From: an uncultured bacterium | GTDB lineage: Bacteria; Hydrogenedentota; Hydrogenedentia; Hydrogenedentales; SLHB01 | DNA length: 7,349 bases | Direction: 5' to 3' | NCBI GenBank assembly: GCA_937928585.1 | Contig: CALEZK010000660.1 | Span: 1-7,349, forward strand | Shown here: piece by piece, positions 1 to 6,431 of the stretch | Layout: every line of letters starts with the position of its first letter | Numbering within the stretch: position 1 is the stretch's first letter | The notes under the pieces: generated by a model | The model's input: only the letters and a program-made list of their open reading frames with translations | Databases searched by the model: none | What the model was told of the DNA's origin: nothing | Made by a program: the position numbers and the translations under genes

Positions 1-2246
1 TCATCGGGCACACCGGAAAGGAATTCTAGCCAGAATAGGAATGCCATAAGGTAGTTTTCGTCGCGTTTATGAACCCCATTCAGCTGAAGCAATAGGCGAT
101 AAGTATTTCGCAAGCGAAGTAGTTGGCGTGGGTTCGTGAAGTTAAATGCGCGTGCCCATCGCTCGAAGCAAAGCTGGTCATCCGCAGTTTCCTTCATTAT
201 CTCGAATGACCTACGGACCACCTCTACTTGTCCGGCGGTAAACACTTCGCTATGAAAAAGCGAAACACCTGTTCTGCTTGTATCTGTAGGCTTTTCAGAC
301 GCGTGTTTGTTGTTGTTCTCTTTTCTGTCGGCGAAGTACGTTCCGATTTTTTCAAACGTTGTTTGGTATCGGCTGTCACTTCGCAGTTTGCGTACTTCAG
401 CTTGATTGACCGCTGTGAACAAACGCTCAGCAATGAAACGCTGCATTTCATTTTCGCCCGGTTCTTCCAGCCTCACACAAAGTTGAATAATCTTTCCCAA
501 ATAGTCGCGTGCAATAGCGTGCTCATCCCTTTTCTTGTCTGCAACACCCTTGTAATGCGCCGCCACTGCGTTTAACGCGATCCGATGGTCTATGGCAATT
601 ACGACGATCGTATTCGGAATATCCATGACAAGACGGGCCGCATCCAACGTTTCCACGATACATTTGGAGGCGCACCGGTCTAGGTTATCAATGAAAACGA
701 CCAGCCGCTTGTCGCCGTTTTTCTTTATATTGCGGAGCTCACATAGAGCACGAATATGCTTTTTCATTACCGGAACCATCCCTAGGTGTATGCCATAGTC
801 TGGTAGTTTTAGGTATGTCATCAATTCAGATGCGATTGGGTGTTCAAGTATCGGTTTGATTTCACCCCAAACGTGCCGCACAAAAACGAGCATGCCCGCT
901 GCTATTCCTGTGTTGATTAGTGGAAGTGCCCAATTCTCTACACCCCACTTTTTGTATTCCGTCGCCCACCATATCCCAGTCGCTCCTAGAGCCAGTATTG
1001 CAAATATCTTCGCTACGCCGCCAATGAACTTCCATCGATTCTCGCCCAATGCAAAGCGTAGGCGAAGCCAAAATCTATCGCATGTCGCAGCAATGCCTCC
1101 CCATGCCGATAAGCCAAATCGCTGTATTCTCAGCTTAGGCGCTTTGGAGTTTAGACTTAGTGTGTTTTCTAGGTTCCTTTTGCGCCTGCTCCACCATCGT
1201 TCTTCGTTAACCAGTCCCTCAATCACTTCGTGGGCCAAGCCGGCACGGATATTTTCGGTGTCTTCATACTGCCAAGCATCGAAGTGCACAAACGCGAAGC
1301 TGCATGGATAACCACAGTCTTCTGCAAGCAACTCCAACTTAAGCTGTTCCATGACGCTGCTCTTACCCGCTCCCCAGTCTCCCAATAAAGCCATCGTAAA
1401 TGGAGTCGCTTGCTCTTTTGCGGCAAACATGATTGCTAAGGCTTTAGTTAGCACATTTCGGCCTAGCAAGTCTTTTTGCGCAGGTTCATCTGAAATCGCT
1501 GGAGTAGAGCCAAAACGCTCGTGCTTCGGCTGTATTGGTGCGTCGGCTAGCTTAGGCGTGTCTTCATGGTTAGGCGATTGCTTTGCGGCAGAACTTGCCT
1601 TCTTAGCTCTCTTCTTAGCTGGTGGCTTGTGCGGCACACTATCGGTCGATTTTTCTAGGAAGCCTTGCTTTAGAGCTACCGCGCTAACTTGCCGAATTGC
1701 CCTTGATAAGTTGTAGTTGTCTGGGATGGCGAAAGCCACAATCGAGGGAGCAGTATCAATTTCCTGGAAAATGCTTATACGGGCAAATAACGCGTTGAGT
1801 ATAATTGCAAGGCTTTCCTCCTCTGAAAGCCCGCCTGCTCCTGTTCCCATCAAGGGGATCCAAACACTTTTGCCAGCGATTCTGGCGGAAAGTGCGACTA
1901 TGGACTTCATCAAATTCTGACCTAGCAACATGCGAGTCTGGCGAGCGCCGATGGTTACAACTAATACTATATTGGGGTTGTCCCCGCGCGATATCAAAGC
2001 GAAACCATTTCGTTTCAATTCGACCACGTGTTCTAGAGCAGATTCTGCTGTATAGCCACAGCTACTAAGCACGAATCGATTCAGTCTACCTATCGAACCT
2101 TCGGAGTCGCATGGTGCATAGGCAAAATCAAAATCGTTTGGCGCCAAGTTCCTCGCGACGCGTATTCGAGTTCTTCCTTTGATAAAATCAATTGACGAAA
2201 GATCAAGGTTTGTTTGGTTTGTTGACGTATTTGAATCAACGTCCAT
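1..2246 (-). CDS. Macro-like domain fused to KAP-family P-loop NTPase with membrane insert (3' end cut off by window)
   Basis: Reading leftwards from ATG at 2246, the frame stays open for 748 codons and leaves the window without a stop, so the C-terminus is missing. The start follows GAGGA with a sensible spacing. Seen: residues about 30-175 end in IPLMGTGAGGLS (130-141), like the conserved glycine loop of ADP-ribose-binding macro domains; the usual catalytic Asn segment is not evident. A Lys/Ala/Pro linker spans about 205-230. GDWGAGKSS (289-297) is a Walker A motif, HFDAWQYED (321-329) is the KAP 'AW' motif, two hydrophobic helices lie at about 407-427 and 439-456, LVVFIDNLDRC (515-525) is Walker B, YLGKIIQL follows at 582-589, and FTNPRQLLRLRN (703-714) is the KAP C-terminal motif. 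Known: KAP NTPases (Kidins220/ARMS and PifA) are membrane-associated, and PifA mediates phage exclusion. Inference: a membrane-anchored NTPase sensing or responding through an ADP-ribose or NAD-derived ligand. The KAP call is strong; macro is moderate; a defence role is unproven. Confidence 0.88.
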   Translation of the reverse strand, partial: MDVDSNTSTNQTNLDLSSIDFIKGRTRIRVARNLAPNDFDFAYAPCDSEGSIGRLNRFVLSSCGYTAESALEHVVELKRNGFALISRGDNPNIVLVVTIGARQTRMLLGQNLMKSIVALSARIAGKSVWIPLMGTGAGGLSEEESLAIILNALFARISIFQEIDTAPSIVAFAIPDNYNLSRAIRQVSAVALKQGFLEKSTDSVPHKPPAKKRAKKASSAAKQSPNHEDTPKLADAPIQPKHERFGSTPAISDEPAQKDLLGRNVLTKALAIMFAAKEQATPFTMALLGDWGAGKSSVMEQLKLELLAEDCGYPCSFAFVHFDAWQYEDTENIRAGLAHEVIEGLVNEERWWSRRKRNLENTLSLNSKAPKLRIQRFGLSAWGGIAATCDRFWLRLRFALGENRWKFIGGVAKIFAILALGATGIWWATEYKKWGVENWALPLINTGIAAGMLVFVRHVWGEIKPILEHPIASELMTYLKLPDYGIHLGMVPVMKKHIRALCELRNIKKNGDKRLVVFIDNLDRCASKCIVETLDAARLVMDIPNTIVVIAIDHRIALNAVAAHYKGVADKKRDEHAIARDYLGKIIQLCVRLEEPGENEMQRFIAERLFTAVNQAEVRKLRSDSRYQTTFEKIGTYFADRKENNNKHASEKPTDTSRTGVSLFHSEVFTAGQVEVVRRSFEIMKETADDQLCFERWARAFNFTNPRQLLRLRNTYRLLLQLNGVHKRDENYLMAFLFWLEFLSGVPD

Positions 2247-2441
2247 TGGTGTTCCTCAAAATCAGTTTTTTACACGTATGTCATCGATAGAAGAAGCACG
2301 ATTAACCAAGCTCGACTTTTCCACTTTGGACTAAATCTTAAGCTTTCGCGGATTAAACAGCACAGTATATTTCTGGTTTGACCTTGTTTTTTTGCGATTG
2401 GCAAAGGACGCTGTGGAAGCCAAATCGATTGCGACGACACT

Positions 2442-3056
2442 CTAAACACGTGGATTGAAAACTGCAGGCAACGTCTTAATATGATCGTTTGAATCGGAAA
2501 TAGATTGGATGGTGCGAACGGAATCCAGGTGATCGATCAGCGAGAACTTGCGCGACAGGCTTTTTGGACTTTGGTTGCGTACAAGAATGCCCGTTACTTC
2601 GCCGCGCCAGTTTTTATAAATCCGAGACGCACCAGAACTGCCGTCTGCGTTCAAGCTACTAATCAATACTTCTTCCGTCGAGTAAAGATCCAATCCGCCG
2701 TCTGGCCGAACTCGAAAAATGGGCACTTCCTTCTTCTCGAAAATACCTAAACTGCCATCTGGCTGACCTCGAACGATCAAATTGCTGCCTCGCGATAGTT
2801 CCGGACGCAGGACGTAAAGAAGAACAACGACGAAAACGATCGCAAGGTATATCCAAAGGATGGTGGGCGAAAATTGATGCGGGAAAGGTGTGGAATCCAG
2901 CCGGAACGTCGAAAGAGCCAGCGTAAGAAACCAGAGCAAAAAGAACCCGGCCCTGGGAACGTACAACAACGCGCCAATCCAGCCTCGCTCGCGCACGTTG
3001 GATAGCGCGCGGGCGAACGTGGGAAATGAATCGCTAATTGTCTCGGGACTTCTCAT
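2442..3056 (-). CDS. Two-helix membrane protein with three 19-residue tandem repeats, unknown family
   Basis: I do not recognise the family of this 204-residue protein. Seen: hydrophobic helices at about 34-50 and 64-83, joined by a short polar loop, followed by a soluble tail of about 120 residues. In the tail, Asp-Gly turns recur exactly every 19 residues (D100, D119, D138) inside units 93-111, 112-130 and 131-149. The first two units share the pattern I-x(4)-PDG-[SG]-L and a hydrophobic/aromatic then acidic ending; the third is degenerate. This suggests stacked beta-hairpins on the cytoplasmic side. The ATG at 3056 has no strong Shine-Dalgarno sequence, so the exact start is less certain. 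It lies on the same strand as the KAP gene, 195 bases upstream, and may act with it at the membrane. Clean TM segments and a regular repeat favour a real gene over the overlapping opposite-strand frame. Confidence 0.72.
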   Translation of the reverse strand: MRSPETISDSFPTFARALSNVRERGWIGALLYVPRAGFFLLWFLTLALSTFRLDSTPFPHQFSPTILWIYLAIVFVVVLLYVLRPELSRGSNLIVRGQPDGSLGIFEKKEVPIFRVRPDGGLDLYSTEEVLISSLNADGSSGASRIYKNWRGEVTGILVRNQSPKSLSRKFSLIDHLDSVRTIQSISDSNDHIKTLPAVFNPRV

Positions 3057-3180
3057 GCGAAACCCACCGAGTATGAACTTCCTCGAGTTATCGACAACTG
3101 CGAGGTTAAAGCAGGCGATTGCAGTACAGCGCGATCCGGCAGCATCGATCCGCCGCCTGTTTGACTGTAGCAGGAGGGCC

Positions 3181-3220
3181 GGGGTTGGTCAACCCCTTTT
3201 CGGACGGGAAGAGTCCGTCC
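3181..3220. other. Two back-to-back hairpins, the first followed by TTTT
   Basis: GGGGTTG/CAACCCC (3181-3196) is a near-perfect palindrome, followed by TTTT on the plus strand, so it is shaped like a short intrinsic terminator. It is immediately followed by GGACGG and CCGTCC around a 7-base loop (3202-3220). No plus-strand gene ends here, so a terminator role would need an unannotated small RNA. Otherwise this is an extragenic palindromic element. Confidence 0.4.
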
Positions 3221-3312
3221 ACATAGTTCGCAGATTCGCACAGATAGGGGATGGGGAGCGGTCGAAGAAACGCAAGAGTAATAAGTTCAAACTAAACTCT
3301 ACGTATGGTTTA

Positions 3313-3373
3313 TGGTGCGGCCGCCTCGGCAGCATAGGTTCAATACGTTCGACAGGCGAAGACGCCTGCACCA
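3313..3373. repeat. Possible dispersed intergenic palindromic element
   Basis: A 61-base segment is bounded by TGGTGC (3313-3318) and its inverted copy GCACCA (3368-3373). Its right arm holds a 6-bp hairpin, CAGGCG-AAGA-CGCCTG (3353-3368). The left arm is very GC-rich (GCGGCCGCC at 3317-3325). The shape is that of REP-like or MITE-like extragenic elements. Only one copy is visible, so repetition in the genome is inferred. Confidence 0.35.
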
Positions 3374-3454
3374 CAAGGGGGTAACACAAAGCTACCATTC
3401 TTGTTAGAGCCACTAGGGCAACTCCCTCGCCCGGACACGCAGCAAATATCGGCA

Positions 3455-3485
3455 CACCGGTGCCGGGCTTCATCCCTCACCGGTG
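3455..3485. promoter_or_regulatory. Repeated CACCGGTG palindrome, possible operator pair
   Basis: The 8-bp palindrome CACCGGTG occurs at 3455-3462 and again at 3478-3485, 23 bases apart, about two helical turns. Both lie upstream of the predicted lipoprotein promoter. The first also forms the loop region of a 6-bp hairpin (3450-3465). It could be a paired binding site for a dimeric regulator, or chance in GC-rich DNA. Confidence 0.25.
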
Positions 3486-3521
3486 GTAATTCTGCTCCCG
3501 TGTCGTTGTTATGGTTCAGGG

Positions 3522-3551
3522 TTGCCTCGTCTATCGCCGGGTCGCTACAAT
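3522..3551 (+). promoter_or_regulatory. Sigma-70-type promoter for the lipoprotein gene
   Basis: TTGCCT (3522-3527) matches 4 of 6 bases of the -35 consensus and TACAAT (3546-3551) matches 5 of 6 of the -10 consensus, with an 18-base spacer. Transcription would begin near 3558, about 40 bases before the start codon. A 10-bp direct repeat, ATCGCCGGGT at 3533-3542 and 3550-3559, brackets and overlaps the -10 element. Confidence 0.5.
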
Positions 3552-3597
3552 CGCCGGGTGTGCCCTTGGGGATACCTCACGGAAAGCGAGTGAAACG

Positions 3598-4521
3598 ATG
3601 CGGATACGACTGCTGTTGGGATTGACCGGATTGGCGGTACTCGTGGGTTGCGATTCCAGTGCGCCGCCGTCTGCGCCTGCGCCAATCGTGCCGACGGCGC
3701 CGGTTGTTCCGACCGCGCCTGCCATGCCCACCGATCCGCAAGCGATGTATGACCGGTGGAAAGCGATCGTGACCAATCCCGCGGAGAACGCGCAGAGCCT
3801 GGAAGCGTTTAACCTCGCGGCTGAATTGTCCAAGTCTTCCCCGGAACTGGTCGACAAGATGGTCGATTTGCTGGTTGACCCAACGACCTCGCAGGACAGC
3901 CGGTACATGATTATGACCTGCCTCGACGCTGCCTATTCGCCGAATTTGCTGCCCAGAATGCTGACGCTGGTGGAGCCCGGTGTTGACCCGGTCATCCGCA
4001 CGCTGGTGACCATCAATCTCACCCGTCTAAACGATCCCCAGGCCCAGGAGAAAGTGCGGCAACTGGTCAACGACCCGGAGCGACGCGTCAAGCTTGCCGC
4101 GCTGTCCGGCTTGGTCGAAATGGGCGATCAGGATTCTCGTAAAGTCTTGCAGGAATATTACTTTACGGAAGGACTGCCCGCGGAATACCGGGGCCGTATC
4201 GTCCACGTGTTGAGCACCATGCCGCAGGCTTCCGAAGCCCCCTTGTACATAGCGGCGCTACAAGATGGTACTGTGGATGAAGCCAGCCGCCTTCTAGCCG
4301 TCAGCGCGGTGGGAAGGATGGGCGAAGTTTCAGCGTTACCTGCACTCGAGGCGGTTGCAAATGATGCAGCCTCCCCCGAAGAACTCAAGAAAATCGCGGC
4401 CAGCGCCGTTAACGTCATAAAGGAAAAGGCCGGCCAGTCGAGCGCTTCGACTGCACCGGCGACCGAGCCCACACCGGCACCCGAACCTGCCCCAGCGGAG
4501 ACCCCCACAGCGGCCCCGTGA
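3598..4521 (+). CDS. HEAT-repeat-like lipoprotein
   Basis: The 307-residue product is predicted to be exported and lipid-anchored. Seen: a short basic start, a hydrophobic core and a lipobox LVGC with the lipidated cysteine at residue 18. A Pro/Ala/Val/Thr-rich linker (about 20-48) follows, then an alpha-helical body (about 50-280) of repeated helix pairs with patterns such as 'VIRTLVTINLTRLND' and 'VKLAALSGLVEMGD', typical of HEAT or Armadillo-like repeats. The last 27 residues are a Pro/Ala/Thr/Glu tail. The ATG at 3598 was chosen over an upstream in-frame ATG at 3511 because it places the signal peptide at the true N-terminus and leaves the predicted promoter upstream. HEAT scaffolds usually bind proteins; no enzyme motif is visible. 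Asp at +2 after the cysteine is an inner-membrane retention signal in enterobacteria, though this may not apply here. Confidence 0.85.
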   Translation: MRIRLLLGLTGLAVLVGCDSSAPPSAPAPIVPTAPVVPTAPAMPTDPQAMYDRWKAIVTNPAENAQSLEAFNLAAELSKSSPELVDKMVDLLVDPTTSQDSRYMIMTCLDAAYSPNLLPRMLTLVEPGVDPVIRTLVTINLTRLNDPQAQEKVRQLVNDPERRVKLAALSGLVEMGDQDSRKVLQEYYFTEGLPAEYRGRIVHVLSTMPQASEAPLYIAALQDGTVDEASRLLAVSAVGRMGEVSALPALEAVANDAASPEELKKIAASAVNVIKEKAGQSSASTAPATEPTPAPEPAPAETPTAAP

Positions 4522-4540
4522 GCAGTATGCGGGTTGGCAA

Positions 4541-4579
4541 TTGTGGAAAAGCGCGGGTTGTGGTAGAGTCTAGTAGACT
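4541..4579 (+). promoter_or_regulatory. Possible promoter overlapping an AGTCTA-G-TAGACT palindrome
   Basis: TTGTGG (4541-4546) and TAGAGT (4564-4569) are spaced by 17 bases, a moderate sigma-70-like match. The -10 end overlaps a perfect 13-base interrupted palindrome, AGTCTA-G-TAGACT (4567-4579), where a repressor could act near the transcription start. The next start codon lies about 30 bases downstream. Read-through from the lipoprotein gene is also possible, as no terminator is seen between them. Confidence 0.35.
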
Positions 4580-4609
4580 ATTGACGAAGTTGTGTTGAGG
4601 ACAACCGCC

Positions 4610-4948
4610 GTGTTATTCCGACGTTCGTTCAATAGGCGTCAGTTCGAGGATTGTGATCCAACTGCGCCGCCCCGGTACGCCATCTTCAAGAAACAGTTCA
4701 CTGTTCCGTTCGAGAGGATGACGAAGGGGACTATTTCCGAACGCGGCGGCGACAGGATTCGACAGTTCGGTGTGTACGTCGATGGCGTGGTGCGACTGGT
4801 GACCAGCGGGGAGATGGTCGACCGGGAGACTTATGATGCGCTTATCGCGGCGGGGGCCATAGAGCCCGATCCCGATTACGTACCCGAAACTCCCAAAGAT
4901 GGGCCGAAGGTGCGCATGGTATCCGTCACGGAAGGCGATATGGAGTAA
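4610..4948 (+). CDS. Small conserved-looking protein of unknown function, coupled to the glycosyltransferase
   Basis: The 112-residue product belongs to no family I recognise. I chose GTG at 4610 because GAGGA (4597-4601) sits 8 bases before it; an in-frame GTG at 4592 has no such signal. Seen: a basic, Arg-rich N-terminus (residues 1-40, including RRSFNRRQF and FKKQFTVPFERM), a central stretch with alternating hydrophobics (FGVYVDGVVRLV, 53-64), then a predicted helix ending in YDALIAAGAI (75-84). A Pro/Asp/Glu-rich tail follows. There is no signal peptide or membrane segment, so it is probably cytoplasmic. The stop is 6 bases before the glycosyltransferase start, and the GGAG serving that gene lies inside this gene's last codons. 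Translational coupling and a shared role are therefore likely, but the function is unknown. Confidence 0.68.
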   Translation: MLFRRSFNRRQFEDCDPTAPPRYAIFKKQFTVPFERMTKGTISERGGDRIRQFGVYVDGVVRLVTSGEMVDRETYDALIAAGAIEPDPDYVPETPKDGPKVRMVSVTEGDME

Positions 4949-4954
4949 GAGCGG

Positions 4955-6364
4955 GTGGGTTCAACCATCTCGCTGGCAATGATAGTAAAGGATGAGGAAG
5001 ACCAACTCGCCGAGTGCCTGGCCAGCGTCACTGACATTGTAAACGAGATCTGCATCGTCGATACCGGTTCCCGGGATTTCACCATCGAAGTAGCCCGTAG
5101 CTTCAAAGCAAAGGTTGGGGTCTACCTCTGGTCCGATGATTTCTCCGCTATGCGCAACGAATCCCTTCGGCTTTGCACGATGGATTGGATCCTCGTGCTC
5201 GACGCCGACGAGCGTATAGCAAAAGACGATCTGCATAGGCTCAAATCGCTCGCCAAAGGCGCGACGGACTGCTGCTACCGTTTCGTAACGCGTAATTACA
5301 CCAACAACACCGCCATAGCGGATTTTCAACCCTGCGATCCCGGCGATCCGAACGCCCGCGGGTTCGCGGGCTGGTTTCCCAGCACGAAAGTGCGCCTGTT
5401 TCCAAACCGTCGCGGCGCGAAGTTTCAGGGCATGGTCCACGAGCTGGTAAACCAGTCGTTGGAGCAAAAAGGCGTGCGCGTGCTTGAGTCGCCCGTGCCG
5501 GTGCATCATTACCCGCTGCTTAAAGGCGCCGAGCGCATACGCGAGAAGCAGGAAAACTACCTGCAACTGGGCAAGGAGAAAGCAGCAGCCAACCCGACTG
5601 ATCCCCTGGCGTTTGCAGAGTTGGGAAATCAATACGCCGAAATGGGCGATTGGCAGAATGCCGCCACTTCTTACAGCCAATCACTGAAAATCGATGGCAG
5701 AAATCCCGGCGTGCTGCGCGACCTCGGCGGCGCGCTGCACATGCTGCAGCGTCCGGAAGAAGCAAAGCGCGCGCTGCAACTGTCGCTCGAGATCGATGCC
5801 ACCCAGCCCGCGGCCTGGCGCAACATGGGCGTTGTGCTCGCGGAGCAAAAGCAATGGGAGGGCGCGGCAGAATGTTTTCGAAGCGCGCTACGACTGGACC
5901 CCGCGTGGCCCGATGGCCATCGGTATCTCAGTGTCGCAATCGAAGGCATGGGCCGCATTGAAGACGCAGTTGTCGAGTCGCGCTTGTCGCTTGAGAAGAA
6001 TCCGCACGATGTCGAGAGCCTGAAACTTTTCATCCATCAAATGTTGCGCCTCGAACGTCGCGCGGAAGCCCGCGACGTCATCTCGTCGCTGATCGAAGGC
6101 AGCGCGCGAAAGCCCGAACTGCACAACGCGCTTGGCGAGCTGTACTTCTACGACAATCTGTACGACGAATCGAAGCGAAACTTTCGCCTCGCCGCGGAAG
6201 CGGGCCTGCCCGCCGCGTACAACAACCTGGGTGTGGTCCACTTCAAGCTGCTCGAACTGGAAGATGCGCAGCGCGCATTCGAGCAATGCCTCGCCGCGGA
6301 TCCGAACCACCGGGGCGCGCAAAGCAACCTTCAGAAGGTCCGCGCCAAGCAGACGCCCGCATAG
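4955..6364 (+). CDS. Family-2 glycosyltransferase with C-terminal TPR domain
   Basis: The 469-residue product is predicted to transfer a sugar from a nucleotide donor. Seen: ISLAMIVKDEE (5-15) is the first strand of the GT-A fold. IVDTGSRD (34-41) supplies a nucleotide-binding Asp, and LDADE (82-86) is the metal-binding DxD. WSDDFSAMRN (59-68), VHE (161-163) and HHY (184-186) are typical of this GT2 subgroup. Residues 216-453 form seven TPR units of exactly 34 residues with no gaps, a scaffold for binding a protein partner or acceptor. GTG at 4955 is chosen because GGAG at 4942-4945 precedes it by 9 bases; the next in-frame ATG (4979) would remove the first beta-strand. There is no signal peptide, so it should be cytoplasmic. 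Adjacency to flagellin suggests flagellin glycosylation, but other surface or peptide acceptors are equally compatible with the family. Confidence 0.9.
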   Translation: MGSTISLAMIVKDEEDQLAECLASVTDIVNEICIVDTGSRDFTIEVARSFKAKVGVYLWSDDFSAMRNESLRLCTMDWILVLDADERIAKDDLHRLKSLAKGATDCCYRFVTRNYTNNTAIADFQPCDPGDPNARGFAGWFPSTKVRLFPNRRGAKFQGMVHELVNQSLEQKGVRVLESPVPVHHYPLLKGAERIREKQENYLQLGKEKAAANPTDPLAFAELGNQYAEMGDWQNAATSYSQSLKIDGRNPGVLRDLGGALHMLQRPEEAKRALQLSLEIDATQPAAWRNMGVVLAEQKQWEGAAECFRSALRLDPAWPDGHRYLSVAIEGMGRIEDAVVESRLSLEKNPHDVESLKLFIHQMLRLERRAEARDVISSLIEGSARKPELHNALGELYFYDNLYDESKRNFRLAAEAGLPAAYNNLGVVHFKLLELEDAQRAFEQCLAADPNHRGAQSNLQKVRAKQTPA

Positions 6365-6371
6365 TCCCGGC

Positions 6372-6398
6372 TAAAGTTTTCCACCCCCCTGCCGATAC
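6372..6398 (+). promoter_or_regulatory. Sigma-28 (FliA-type) flagellar promoter
   Basis: TAAAGTTT (6372-6379) is followed by an 11-base spacer and GCCGATAC (6391-6398). The enterobacterial sigma-28 consensus is TAAAGTTT-N11-GCCGATAA, so 15 of 16 specified bases match, with the expected spacing. It begins 8 bases after the glycosyltransferase stop and drives flagellin, with a predicted leader of roughly 75-80 bases. This implies that flagellin is a late-class gene of a sigma-28 hierarchy. Confidence 0.9.
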
Positions 6399-6431
6399 AT
6401 AGCTTCGAGGACGGCGGTCAATCGCCAGCCT

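Larger units (their letters stand above)
3057..3597. other. 541-base divergent intergenic region with hairpins and no convincing gene
   Basis: The region separates the leftward membrane-protein gene from the rightward lipoprotein gene. Frames exist on both strands (for example 3053-3241 and 3189-3473 minus, 2890-3384 plus), but none combines a ribosome binding site, recognisable protein features and freedom from overlap. It is rich in inverted repeats: GGGGTTGGTCAACCCC at 3181-3196, GGACGG/CCGTCC at 3202-3220, CAGGCG/CGCCTG at 3353-3368 and CGGCAC/GTGCCG at 3450-3465. No tRNA, rRNA or riboswitch was recognised. Confidence 0.6.

Noticed and set aside
228..1716. Several plus-strand frames (228-575, 592-798, 856-1311, 1351-1716)
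   Set aside because: They lie opposite the continuous 748-codon KAP frame, show no domain or ribosome site, and read as antisense low-complexity sequence.
2247..2441. Promoter for the KAP gene in the 195-base gap
   Set aside because: TATACT (minus strand) lacks a matching -35, and TTGGTT/TATCGA has a 14-base spacer. Neither is convincing; read-through from the membrane-protein gene is possible.
3053..3241. 62-residue minus-strand frame starting MRICELCGRTLP, overlapping the membrane-protein start as ATGA
   Set aside because: A single CxxC and the overlap are tempting, but there is no second metal-binding pair. It crosses the hairpin region and has a weak GTG start.
2890..3384. 164-residue plus-strand frame
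   Set aside because: It overlaps the membrane-protein gene and the hairpin-rich intergenic region, with no recognisable protein feature.
3189..3473. 94-residue minus-strand frame
   Set aside because: It is a translation of the palindromic intergenic elements; there is no ribosome site or domain.
4961..5680. 239-residue minus-strand frame opposite the glycosyltransferase
   Set aside because: It is antisense to a clear GT2 domain and explained by codon bias of the real gene.
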